Assembly (NCBI GenBank): GCA_020650975.1
Contig: JAIPMN010211848.1
Location: forward strand, 1-24,073
DNA: 24,073 nt
DNA from: Apostichopus californicus
Taxonomy: Eukaryota; Echinodermata; Holothuroidea; Aspidochirotida; Stichopodidae
Direction of reading: 5' to 3'
This document shows, in pieces, positions 8,072-18,413 of the stretch. Below the pieces are notes generated by a model. It had not been told where the DNA came from. It made no database searches and saw only the letters and a list, made by a program, of their open reading frames with translations. Both the position numbers and the translations under genes were made by a program. Positions within the stretch are counted from its first letter, which is position 1. Each line of letters opens with the position of its first letter.

Positions 8072-8391
8072 GTCCTATATTGGGTCCCATATGACGATAC
8101 GTCCTATATTGGGTCCCACATACGTCCTATATTGGGTCCCACATGACGAAACGTCCTATATTGGGTCCCCCATGACAATGCGTCCTAAAATGGGTCCCAA
8201 TTGACGTCCTAAAGGGTCCCACATGACAATGCGTCCTATAATGGGTCCCAATTGACGTCCTATATTGGGTCCCACATGACAATGCGTCCTATAATGGGTC
8301 CCAATTGACGTCCTATATTGGGTCCCACATGACAATACGTCCTATAATGGGTCCCACATGACGTCCTATATTGGGTCCCACATGGCGATAC
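8072..8391 (+). repeat. Minisatellite of alternating 29- and 24-bp units (GTCCTATATTGGGTCCCA)
   Basis: About twelve units begin GTCCTA(T/A)A(T/A)TGGGTCCC. Long units end ACATGACAATGC or ACATGACGATAC. Short units end AATTGAC or ACATGAC. From about 8189 long and short units alternate, giving a ~53-bp higher-order dimer, while the first units are mostly long. Degenerate copies begin near 8030. Two units vary internally, one with AAAATGGG and one lacking two bases. Non-coding; frames across it are repeat translations. Confidence 0.88.
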
Positions 8392-8442
8392 TGTGGAAAA
8401 TTTCAAATTGGAAATCTGAAAAGTATTCATTTTACAGACATA

Positions 8443-9056
8443 ATTTCAGCCAAATCGAATTACAAAATTAATTAATACTGGTCATTCAAACACGGTGGCA
8501 AAAAAGTTGCTAAATTTCGATTGAATCCTACGATCGCTATCGCTCAGCTGGGAAGCTTTTGCAGCTGACCTTAGAAATGCCAAGTTTACACTGTCATTGT
8601 AAGATAGCATTTTTTTCTTCCAAGAAATCATGTATTTCTTTCTTTTCATTTCTTACTAAATTATTTGTCATTTGCTACGTATCCCTTTCACTTTTTATGT
8701 TTACAGCGTTTTTCTTTAGTTTGTTGCTTGTTCTTCTTTATTTTACTTATTTAAAAAAAATGTACGTGTATAGGTTCGTGTGTATGTGTGAGAGTGAGCA
8801 AAATATGTGTTGCAAATCCCTTCTCGACCGTAAGTCCGGTGCGTGCCCGGCCATATAAACGTGGTCTAAAATGTGCGATAAAGTGTGCCCATGTTCAAAA
8901 TAACATGTTTACAAATGGTATACTTTCTTGTAAACCTAGGATGCCAAATAAAAAGTGATGAAAAAATATGAGATCTGCAACGCCATGGATTTGCCGTCTT
9001 GCCACCGTGTTTAATTGACTGCCAAATCATAATTGTTCATTCGATTTGACTGAAAT
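8443..9056. mobile_element. Short inverted-repeat (MITE-like) element
   Basis: Two blocks on the left are mirrored in inverted order on the right. ATTTCAGCCAAATCGAAT (8443-8460) matches the reverse complement of 9039-9056 at 17 of 18 bases. AAACACGGTGGCAA (8488-8501) matches the reverse complement of 8999-9012 at all 14. The spacer between blocks is 27 bases on the left and 26 on the right, so together they make a ~59-base arm. The ~500-base interior has one hydrophobic frame (8559-8858) with no motif, which I take as chance. No flanking duplication was established and the ends may extend ~10 bases further. Confidence 0.6.
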
Positions 9057-9068
9057 ATCGTGAAAGGT

Positions 9069-10547
9069 TTGTTTGAGTTTATTTAAGGGCAGTTAAGGCC
9101 ACTAGAGGTAATTTTCTGAAGATCGCTATAACTCAACTGAACTAAAAATGAGACTCCGGAAATAGGAGAGTCGAAAATCTTTACAATGACAATGTTTAGG
9201 ATTTCTTCCTCTTCAATTCCTATTTATTGCGGTTACAAAAAAATATATAATAAAAAGTTGAAGCATTCACCCACAGTTTAATTCAGGCTTAACTCGGACA
9301 CAAACGTGCAGAAAACTTAGTGACATTAAGTTTCCAACACGTGAAATATTCCACAGAAGCAACTTTAATACTTAAAACACCATTTTCGATGTTATCTATT
9401 TTATCCACGCTTTGAAGTCGGTAAGTCTCAGATTTGTGAAGTTTTGACGATTACTTTAAGATTTTTGACGCTTTTGTGTTCAGTTTGTTAATGAGCATGT
9501 CCATTCTACGCTTCCGTAGTTTACCAGAAAAGTGCTGGCGTCCTTCTCCATAAGCCCCCTTCATTCTACAGTATTAAGTTATGTTTGTCAAGTCATCACA
9601 AACATTGAATTGGTTAGTGCAGTAAAATATATTTTACAAGAAAGGTTATTTTGTAACAGAGCGAGAATTTACTTGGTGAAGCAGCGTCTTATAACAGTAA
9701 GAGGCAGCTATATTTCTTGTCTTCGGATGGAATCTTAGCGATCCAACTTTTAGCCGGGCTTTCAATTGATCTAATAGCAGACGTGATACTGCGGTGCTCA
9801 GATACATCGTCGAGTAATATCATACGACAAAGTTAAACGGTAAAATGTGAGTTCGTTTGACAACATGTCATAGGGTTAGCTTTATAAACGTTAGACTTAC
9901 TCAGTACTGTACCTTGAATGGTGGTGTATACAAACTGTGCGTGTCTCCTAACTTCACGTACCGTGGTACACAAGGGCTAGCCTAACATATGTTTCTACTC
10001 GTACAGTTTTAATGTAAGATATTACTAGAACTATTACTGTGCTTGGAAAAATGTAATCTCATCTTCGAACACAACTTTAATCTATACAGCAACAGCAAAT
10101 ATGGCCAAAACAGTGTACAGTGATGTGTAAACGTCAATCTTGTTTTCCAAGACACTTTCACGAATTATTTCACCCAATTAGATTCCTGGCTTGTAAACAT
10201 CAAATCATGCGCTTCAAGCTACTGTTGGTCGTTGAAGCGTACACACGGACTTTTTGGAGCTCTTGAAATTCGTTCATTTCTGGGATATTTTTTTCTTCAA
10301 AGCACCTTGTGATTCGTTGTGTTGTTTATATGGAGTTTTTATTGTCTGTTCCTGTCATTCTCCATGTTTTTGTGTTCAATCTGTGCTGTTTTTTTTTTTG
10401 CTTTGTTTCAGTGATGTCCGTGGTTTTAGGTCTGTAGCGTCAGTGTATCCTATCGTTCGGTGTATAGTCTCTGTTGAGCCTAAGCTGCTCATCGTGAGTT
10501 ATCGATTTTCTGTGTTCGCGGGTTTTCTGTGCCTTAGGGTATTCGTT
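9069..10547. other. No gene seen; right part may be LINE 5' UTR
   Basis: AT-rich sequence without a convincing frame to ~10200. From about 10254 a frame stays open in phase with the LINE ORF1 start at 10548, but its translation is Phe/Cys/Leu/Val-rich and looks like untranslated leader. It may be the 5' UTR of that LINE. The 5' end of the element could not be placed. Confidence 0.45.
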
Positions 10548-11340
10548 ATGGCTGTGCCTGATCGTTTAGTCTGCTGTGACGAGTGTATTATGTGGATCGA
10601 GTTTGAGGTTTCTGGCTTGGAATGTGATTTTCATTCAGCGTCTAGTTAAGATATTGTGTTTGTTTGCGATAAGTGTGTGAATTTTAAGGAATTAGAGGAG
10701 CTATTGAATAGCTGTTACTGTGAATGGACTGAAGTCGGGAATAGTAGGACTGTAAGTAGTGCAGTTGTTGAATACGATTTTTGCGAGGATGTTCCAACTT
10801 GTAATGGATTCGACGTGTTACCTGTGGAGGAGTTGCGTGATATTGGTGATGGAAATGAAGTCTCCCAGGAGGGAAATAGTGAGTGGTTAGTAGTGGATGA
10901 AGTGCGTGGTGATTGTGATGTGATTGACGAGGGTATTGTGGTCGAAAACAGCGGTCAGTGGGGACGGGAGAAGTCAAAGGTAGAATGGTATTGTGTGGGG
11001 ATTCACTAGTACGGTATGTAAACCGACAGTTCTGCAGGGTGGATAAAGCAAAAAGGGTCAGGGTATGTTTGCCAGGTGCCAAAATCCAGGATGTCAGTTA
11101 CAGGGTAAACAAAATTGTTTCAAATGAGGAGGTGGTTGTAGTCCAGGCAGGCACCAATAATGTGCAGAAGGAGTCACGCCACATAATTCAGTCAAGATAT
11201 CACGAATTGATGTGTCGACTAGCATCAACTCGGGCTAAAGTTGTCATATGTAGTTTGATGCCAAGATTTGACAACAAGGTTCAGTGAGATAAGATTGTAA
11301 CTTTGAATGGTGTATTGCATAGTCTGTGTTCTACTAGAGG
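10548..11340 (+). pseudogene. LINE ORF1 remnant: PHD-like finger plus SGNH esterase
   Basis: The frame starts at the ATG at 10548. Residues 9-43 show a PHD-type layout, CCDEC then W, a GL pair, and a final CDKC. The His and the Cys expected two and five residues after the Trp are Glu and Val, so two zinc ligands are lost. A TAA at 10647-10649 interrupts this finger. An acidic linker follows to ~10970, where the signal shifts frame. The esterase begins there with GDSLVRY (catalytic-Ser block), then VVVQAGTNNV (the oxyanion/Asn block) and SLMPRFD. A TGA is at 11285-11287 and homology continues to ~11340. The C-terminal Asp-His block of the esterase is absent, removed by the deletion. In CR1-like elements this ORF encodes a nucleic-acid-associated chaperone-like protein. 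Confidence 0.75.
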
Positions 11341-13563
11341 GATAACACCCTGGATCTTTTTTTGAGTTCTGATCCTAGCAATGTTGTTGATTTGACGGGT
11401 CTAGGAAAACTAGGAACTAGCGATCATGATATACTAGCTTTCGATGTTGTTTGCAAAGTCGTAAATTCCATTATCAAGGAAAAAGTCCCTGATTTTTCGA
11501 GATCAGATACAGAGGCAATTAAAATTTTACTAAAGGGTACAGATTAGATTCATTTGTTTAGAGATTTGAGTGTTTCTCAATCTTGGATTTGTTTAGCTGA
11601 TACATTAAAGGTCATTATGGAAAATCATGTTCCGTGGAAGAATCGTCGTCGTAAAAGCAGTATGCCTCACTGGATGAATAAGAAAGTTAGAGGTGCAATT
11701 AGGCAAAAACGTAGCATATGGAAGTTGTTTAGGAGGACTGATTCTGAATCTCTTTTGGCCAAGTTTAAAATTCATCAGCTGAAAGTAGAATGCTAAGTCT
11801 CCGATGCAAAATTGAATTTCGAAAATACCATTGCCCTAAATATTAAGGATCACTCAAATGACTTCTTTTCTTATGTCAGGTCAAAGCAGAAAGTTAAAGA
11901 TGCAATTGTTTCCCTTAGGGCACCACAGGCTGATAATATAGTTACTGATAGTCAGGATCTTGCAGATCTTTTGAACAACTATTTTGTGTCGGTTGTTACA
12001 AGGAAAGACATGAGTAGTATTCAAGATTTTCAGGGGAAGTCATAGTCCTAAACTGGCTACGGTCTTATTTTTGGATGAGGTTGTCTTAAAGGAGCTGATT
12101 CGTCTAAATGTTTCTAAAGCTTATGGAACAGATGCAATCCATCCGTATTTGTTGAAGACTTTTGCACACCATTTCTGCGTTCCACTCTCATTGGTTGTTA
12201 GTAAATTTATGAATGAAGGTTATGTTCCTAAGGACTGGTGATGTGCTTATATTACACCAAGTTTCAAAAAGGTTGATAATTTTAAGCCCTGTAATTATAG
12301 GCCCGTTAGTCTCACTAGTGTTGTTTGTAAGGTCATGGAGTCTATTGTTAAAAAGTCTATGGTCAGTCAATTCAGCAGTCAGTCTTTGGTCAGAGAGTCT
12401 CAACATCGCTTTTGTCAAAAAAGTCTTGTCTCACTAATATCCTTGAGTTTATGGAAGATTTAACAAGCTAACTCAATAGGCAGAAGTCTGTAGATGTTGT
12501 GTTCCTGGATTTCCAGAAGGCCTTTGATAAAGTGCCCCACCAGCGTCTTTTAATTAGGTTGAAGAGTATGGGTGTCAATGGGAATTTACTTTCTTGGATA
12601 GAGAATTGGCTTGGTAATAAGAAACAGAGGGAGGTAATTAAATGGTGTGCTTCTTAATGGCAGGATGTTACTAGTGGGGTTCCACAAGGGTACCTTGTTG
12701 TTTGTTGCCTATATAACTGACATTGACAAAGACTTTTTGTGTACAGCTAAGAAGTTTGCTGATGACACCAAATTGTATTCTGAGGTCTCTTCCAAAAGCG
12801 ATTCTGAGAAGTTTGAAACGGATTTGGATAAGGTTTTTTCCTGGTTTTAGGGATGGCAAATGCTTTTTAATATTGATAAATGCAAGATAATGCACATAGG
12901 TAGTGATAACCAAAAGTATAAATACAATCTTAATGGTGTGGAGTTACAGGAGGTCCTTGTTGAAAGAGACCTAGGTATCTACATTGACTCATCTATGCCA
13001 CCTTCTAAACATTGTCTTGAAGCTGCAAAAAGAGGTAATAGGGTTTTAGGTATGATCAAGAGGAACTTCAGGTTTCTGAAAGAGGAAATATTAGTTAGGC
13101 TTTACAAGTAGTTGGTTAGGCCTCATCTGGAGTATGCTGCGCAGGCTTGGAACCCATATTTTGCTAAGGATAAGGAAGTACTTGAAAAGATCCAGAGGAG
13201 GGCTACTAGGATGATTAGTTCCTTAAAGGGTGTTCCTTATTATAGGCGGTTACAACTGTTGAATCTCACCACACTGGAGCTTAGGAGGTTACGTGGGGAC
13301 TTGATTCACGTTTTCAAGATTGTGTATGGTTTTGAAAATTTATCCTTTACCGAATTGTTCATGTTTGCTAATTGTAGTTGTACAAGAGGTCATTGTCTTA
13401 AAATCCAAAAGTCACAAAGTAGGATTAATAATTGACATAACTTTTTTCTAATAGGGTCGTGAATGAGTGGAACGGTTTGCCTGAGAAAATTGTACTTGCA
13501 AGTAGTGTCAATGGGTTTAAGAATGCTTTGGACAAGCACTTTAAGCATTGTAATCGGGTCTGA
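11341..13563 (+). pseudogene. LINE ORF2 remnant: endonuclease tail and reverse transcriptase
   Basis: This would copy element RNA at a nicked target site. It begins mid-domain with TLDLFLSS and the endonuclease end motif GTSDHD, so only the last part of the nuclease remains. RT follows: a KAYGTDAIHPYLLK block (~12117), NYRPVSLTSVV (~12292), VVFLDFQKAFDKVPH (~12496), and the catalytic FADD at 12755-12766. The thumb and C-terminal part have RPHLEYAAQAW (~13118) and RRLRGDLI (~13285), ending VVNEWNGLPE to a TGA at 13561-13563. Lesions are TAG 11545, TAA 11794, TGA 12239, TAA 12469, TAG 12848 and TAG 13109, plus frame changes near 12040, 12400, 12620-12680 and 13435. It is a dead copy. Confidence 0.88.
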
Positions 13564-13642
13564 GTGTTTGTGTCTTCAGTTTTTTCCTCTCCTATAGGGT
13601 CCTTGATGGGGACTTGAGTGTCCCTATTGATCCTTTTTTCTA

Positions 13643-13662
13643 CTAAACTAAACTAAACTAAA
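13643..13662 (+). repeat. (CTAAA)4 LINE 3' tail
   Basis: Four CTAAA units close the LINE about 80 bases after its last stop codon. This marks the 3' end of the inserted copy. Confidence 0.8.
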
Positions 13663-14461
13663 TATTTGGCCTGCTACGAGCATTTGTACTTGAAATTGTT
13701 CACAAATGCTTCCAATTATTGTAAACATTTATAATAACTATGTTAACGCTTTACTCAATGATATTCAGAATGACGTTGCACGGGCAAAAGTGTTCATGAC
13801 ACAAAGCAAACTGTGATATATGTACTACATCAAATCACGAACTGAAATTGGGAAGAGATACTGACTTTTGTAGGCATTGAACGGATTCCCTAAACTTTAT
13901 CCCTCTGTAAAACCTCTGAGACAATTAACCTGCTTCTTCTGGTTCAGTTCTGCGAAATTTTAAATAATACTGGTATTATTTCCGGATAGTAACTGAATAT
14001 TATTTCAAACACTAGCTATATATAAAGCAAAACAACCACAGTAAAGCATTAACAGTTAAAATTTTGGCGGTGTAGATTTATTTTTTTTTACTTTGAGAAA
14101 AATCTTGACAATGTACTTGTCACAGAAAAACACTTTCGGAGGATATTTTTGTACTTCCGAAATTTCGCGTAGAGGAACATTCATAGATCCCCCGCTTGAT
14201 TTTGTATTTGTCACTTTTACAGTGTCCGTCTGTGCCATAAATTACATGCATTGCATTCTGTTTATAACAGTTGATAACCACAACAAGATCAAAATTGTTT
14301 GGAGTTATCTATTGTGTATACCCCTTATCCTACTAGAGTATTAATGTTGTAAAACGCTGTCACCTATAGGATAGTGCTATACATTTAGGTGGTAGATTGC
14401 AATTGTAGCCCTGAACTAAAAAAAAATATGTTGTCTTCACAGGTTTACATTCTTTGCAGAT
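13663..14461. other. Gene-free upstream region of the Ig gene; candidate TATA box
   Basis: No coding frame is convincing. TATATATAAAG at 14017-14027 is a reasonable TATA box about 435 bases before the ATG of the signal-peptide exon. Just before that ATG, TTCTTTGCAG (14450-14459) has the form of a splice acceptor, so the ATG may sit at the start of a second exon with the 5' UTR upstream. A donor for that UTR intron was not identified. Confidence 0.35.
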
Positions 14462-14555
14462 ATGGAGTCTAAACTTTGCTTGCATTTGATAGCCAGACAG
14501 GAAACTAGAAGTGTCTCTTTATTAGTTTTGTCCATGGTCCTTGTACTTTTGTCAG
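14462..14555 (+). CDS. Exon 1 of an Ig-superfamily gene: signal peptide
   Basis: The ATG at 14462 opens 31 codons plus one base. A short N region with Lys and Arg is followed by a Leu/Val-rich core (VSLLVLSMVLVLLSG, residues 18-32) typical of a secretory signal peptide. The exon ends TCAG before the donor GTAAGA at 14556, in phase 1. The V-type exon at 15639 starts in the same phase, so the two join cleanly with a Gly at the junction. The product should therefore be exported, either secreted or membrane-bound. It is too short to be recognised alone; the call depends on the signal-peptide character, the donor and the phase match. Confidence 0.72.
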
Positions 14556-15638
14556 GTAAGATTAATTAGCATTATACTGTGTATTCGATGTTTGCCAATC
14601 ATTTCCAACATCTTCACTAACTGAAGCAAGTTAGAATATAACTCAAATAAGAACAATCACTATTTCTTTACCAAGTAAACTTATTTGAAAAGTATTTTTG
14701 ACTACATTCTGTTCTACACTTTGTTTTTGTGCCAGACACTGTTCATAAGTAATACTCATGTGCCTGTAGGTAAATGGAAATAATATTTAATTTAACTGTT
14801 CGATAATTTCATTATAAAACAACACCCTGCTCCACAGTTATCATTGGATATGCTTTATTTTGTTTGCAGGAATGATTCATGATAAACTATGCAGTACATA
14901 GTAACAACATCAAATTGTGTCACACATGTACTGTACTGTACTTTACAATTTCAATGTCTTACTAAAACCTAGAAGGATCACCAAAAATTGGAAGCAAAAC
15001 CAGGATTTTTTCTAAACCACAGCAGGTCTTTGTGGATTCTAACTTCAGTTCTATATAGATACCGATACTATTAAGGCTTAAACATTGAACATTATGATCC
15101 ATAATTTTGAGCTTTATTTTGAAGCACCCTATGTCGTTGTTCTTTTATATATCAGATTGAGTGTTCTAGTTGGCTGGTACTGTGCGACAAATTAAAGTCA
15201 TACGAAAACAATCGATGTTTCCACCACAATACAAAAAATGCCGCAGTGGGAATATTACGTGTTAGATTCATGTTTATACTGCAGAGGAACCATATTTCGT
15301 TGCCAAAAGCAAGGTGCTGTTTTTTAGTCAGCTGTTAGTATTTACTGAACTCTCCTCTCTTACTTGCCAAGATATTCTACTTGAATGCACTTTCCCATGT
15401 ACCCAACATACTGACTGGTAATGGTTAAGCACTTTGAAGGTACTTCTTGGTTCCACAACATCTTGAAAGCAGTTTAATTCAACATTTAACTAATTGTACA
15501 TTAGGCATTATTGGTAAATTGATTTTTTTTCATCAGCGATGTACACATCATTAGCTGTAGCAAAGTTTGTGTAAATGGTACTTGCCATAATGAGATATTG
15601 TTGTAAGATACATCTATTTGGCTCTTGATAATATTCAG
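14556..15638 (+). other. Intron 1 of the Ig-superfamily gene
   Basis: Bounded by GTAAGA at 14556 and ATATTCAG ending at 15638. It interrupts a codon after its first base (phase 1). AT-rich, with no ORF, repeat or RNA gene noticed inside. Confidence 0.65.
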
Positions 15639-15968
15639 GTACAATTGTCGTGAAAGGCCAGGGTCCTGTCTACTTATTTGGTGACAACGTTACACTTTCA
15701 TGTGTAGCAGCTATGCAGAGTGCCAGAGTCATCGTATGGACTGATACTACTGAAAGTATTGTTATCTATACAGTCACTGGACCTGATGATAACCTAAAAG
15801 ATTTTGATGCTAACAACAATGACAAGTATAAGAACTTTGACATAGATAACAATTTTCCTAACGAAGTGAACCTACTCATCAAATCACTAGAGGTGAATGA
15901 TGCTGGGGTGTACGCTTGTGCTTTTGATAATCAAGCATCACCAGCTCCATTTACCGTTAGTGTAGAGG
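15639..15968 (+). CDS. Exon 2 of an Ig-superfamily gene: V-set Ig domain
   Basis: A 330-base phase 1-1 exon encodes a complete V-type immunoglobulin domain. Numbered from the exon 1 Met, the first Cys is C53 (NVTLSC), the core Trp is W65 (VIVWTD), and the second Cys is C125 in DAGVYAC, which has the standard Asp-Gly-Tyr-Cys signature. The 72-residue Cys spacing fits V-set. An N-V-T glycosylation site is at N48. A low-complexity Asp/Asn-rich loop (residues 81-106) lies in the C'-D region. The donor is GTGAGT at 15969. V-set domains of this kind occur in adhesion and immune-type receptors. Ligand and subfamily are unknown. No transmembrane or tail exon was recognised downstream, so the gene is incomplete in this reading. 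Confidence 0.85.
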
Positions 15969-18243
15969 GTGAGTATCATTGTTATTACATCTTATGGTTA
16001 ACGTCTCTTTAAAGGGTTCATCCAGAACAGAATGCTTATCTAGAGTGTATTATTGAGAAATGGTGTTGTTTAACATGTTATAATATTTTCATATTTTCAT
16101 TTTAAAGTATGTGAAACCAGGACATGCAAGATTTTTTTTCAAAAAAGCATCTGGAAGAGATTTCCCCGTATTAAACCTTATATTTCTAACTTTGCTAACG
16201 GCAGAGACCACTTAAGATTGGATATGAAGTTGAAATGATCCACTCAGGAGATCAAGTTACTGTGAATAAAAAATTAACTAAATATTACCGATGAACCAAA
16301 TTACATGGAATGAATATAGAACGGATTGCAGATTGTATGCCGTAAAAGCTACAGAAATTCCTAAACATGCTTACAACAATTTGTTTTTATTTGTTTTGAT
16401 GTTACTTTGGTATCTTGAAACTTGATTATACCCAAGTTTCTTTAAAACTTCCAATGTCAAATGATAGAAAAGAGCAACGAAATTTTGATACAGAATGTCA
16501 CAACTTGGATGACAGGAATTCCTTATATTTGAAAACACTGAAATGAACTTTAGCAGGTCTCAGGTCAGCATGTGAGATCACAGGGTGGTTGTCTTCCCAT
16601 TCAACTTCACTTGTTCATGTAAGTGACAGTGTCATAAGTTAGTGAAGAGTAATAGTTTTTTTAAAATATTAAAAAAACAACAACAAATAAATATGTCATA
16701 GGAATTTTGTTCAATTCCCGAAATTAGGAATGGTAATACAGTGGTCAAACATGGAAACACCAGTAATGCTAGGGTTTTAAAACGTGTGTGAGTGCGACGC
16801 ACTCAGAAAAACTTGCGCTCCTGCAATCCTCTATGAAAACATGCACTTAAAATACCTATTCATGCAATGCACTGTACGGTATACAACTCTTTGACTGTAC
16901 GTAATATCTGTAAACATGTTATAGGCTATGAAATGTCGGAAATCAACGTAAAGTAAAACAAGTGCCTAGAGAGAAAATGAATACAAATACTTCACTTTTC
17001 AACTGATTTAATTTAGCCAAGATTACGTATAGATATCAACGACACGAAAACAGCCCGGAGAACAGCCCCTACACTGTAAAAAAAATATCTGTATTTTTAC
17101 AACAGAAGAGCTGTCAATCAGTTTCCATTTGTTTCTTCATCAGTGTACATCAGCCACCGTAAAAGCACATCCGCGGTGTGTATGAAAACAGATTCATTTC
17201 TGTTTATTCAGGTAGCATTTTATGTGTCAACATGTAAAAATTATGTAAAATACAGAATTATTGTGTATGGGTCAAACTTTTTCCTTTACAGACAGAATGT
17301 TTCCGTTAATTCACACACGTACAGTTTGAATACATGGTAACAAGTTTGTTGTTGAAAGTAAAACTTACGTATCCAACAGAAGGTGCTATATGTCGGGAGC
17401 GTAATTTGTGATCCTGGGGGAATCTTCTGTGGAGAGGAATTTGTTGTACATGAAAGAGATGTATAGAATTGGCATAAAATGTACGGTACCGTTATACCAA
17501 GAGGAACATATTGAGTCAAATTTACCAAAGACACATAGTTTTAGTTTACCAAATGCTCTCTTGACAGGAGTTTTAGACTTTTAAGAGAACATATACAGTA
17601 ATGTGGAATGAGCACCGCAAACAACAAATGTAACAATATATTTCATAACACGTACAGTTTCAATAAAATTTCTAAGCTTGTATTTCCCCCCAACGATTAT
17701 AAATCATTCCGCAAGAAGGATGAAGTGTTAATTTGATTACCCTTGGAAATTAGCTTTACTGCTATCAGTATATCTCCCAATACACTAGAAAAGAAAAAAA
17801 GAAAATAGTTGGATTGATGGTCAATGTCAGAGTATATTAGAACTTCCATTGAAATGCTAAAGGCAAACTGGGATATGTTTTGATAAAATTAACCCTTTCC
17901 AATATCTGGGAGTAAAGAAAAATTAGAAAATCTACTTGACATTGCTATATGTTGGGATCTTTTATATGATGAAATTCAACTTGTACTGAAAAAGCTATGA
18001 AATTTGTTCTAAATAGACAAAAACCTCGTTTTTCCAGAAAACAAAATGCTTGGTTAAAAGACTTCTGTAGCAAGAGATTACGTTACTGTTTATGAAGTGT
18101 TTTAAAATCAACTTAAGTAAAATTGAGTTAGCACCTTTGAAATGGAGTTATCACTAAACAAGAAAACAGTAAAAGGCAGTAAACAAAAAGTAAAATGCAA
18201 TTAACTTAAGTAACTTAAAACATTTGGCTAACGTAGCTAAACT
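15969..18243. other. No further exon recognised
   Basis: The region should hold the next intron of the Ig gene. I looked for further Ig, transmembrane or tail exons in phase 1. The only hint is an acceptor-like site before 16205, followed by ~28 open codons including GYEVEMIHSGDQVTV, but it is in the wrong phase for exon 2. AT-rich, with no other clear feature. Confidence 0.45.
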
Positions 18244-18413
18244 TTAAGATCGATCACATAACCCTTTGTCAATCCAGTGAAGTAGGAGCACATGCGTTGC
18301 ATATATGATCTTTCCTTCATCTGCACACAAAGTGAAGTGACATTTGGGTTGATACTCCATCGGTATGATTTCTTTGCCTTGAGCCTCTCCCTGGATCAAT
18401 CTCAAAAAGAACT
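18244..18413 (-). CDS. Putative 3'-terminal exon of an unidentified minus-strand gene
   Basis: On the minus strand an acceptor (TTCCCTACAG) precedes 170 bases that encode 55 residues after a split codon and end in TAA at 18246-18244. The composition is protein-like rather than AT-driven: FFLRLIQGEAQGKEI at the start, then CHFTLCADEGKIIYATHVLL and an LHWIDKG segment. It requires one base from the previous exon, and the exon at 19640-19482 leaves exactly one (phase 1), giving a Glu at the join. No enzyme or binding motif is recognised. An FFLR-type segment soon after a YYVFN motif recalls a C-terminal module of a multicopy metazoan family often labelled uncharacterised or SAMD3-like, but that is from memory and uncertain. 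Confidence 0.42.

Larger units (their letters stand above)
10548..13662 (+). mobile_element. CR1-superfamily non-LTR retrotransposon (LINE), internally deleted and decayed
   Basis: In order the element carries a PHD-like finger and SGNH esterase (ORF1), the very end of an APE-type endonuclease, a reverse transcriptase with FADD, and a (CTAAA)4 tail. PHD plus esterase in ORF1 is established for CR1-like LINEs, and the RT C terminus (RPHLEYA, RRATRMI, RRLRGDLI) is typical of that superfamily. The subclade (CR1, L2 or other) is unresolved. Most of the endonuclease is missing through an internal deletion near 11340. At least seven in-frame stops and four frameshifts make it inactive. A 3' microsatellite tail instead of poly(A) is usual for this group. 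Confidence 0.9.

Noticed and set aside
8559-8858. 99-codon hydrophobic plus-strand frame
   Set aside because: Phe/Leu/Ser-rich composition follows from T-rich DNA inside a MITE-like element. No motif and no homologue recognised.
10254-10547. In-frame extension upstream of LINE ORF1
   Set aside because: Cys/Phe/Val-rich translation of T-rich sequence. The PHD-like domain starts only after the ATG at 10548, so this is more likely leader.
10684-11082. 132-codon minus-strand frame opposite LINE ORF1
   Set aside because: His/Pro/Thr-rich antisense shadow of a coding region whose plus strand carries recognisable domains.
16205-16300. Possible next Ig exon (GYEVEMIHSGDQVTV) after an acceptor-like CAG
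   Set aside because: The phase does not match the donor of the V-set exon, no Cys follows at the B strand, and the frame stops after ~28 codons.
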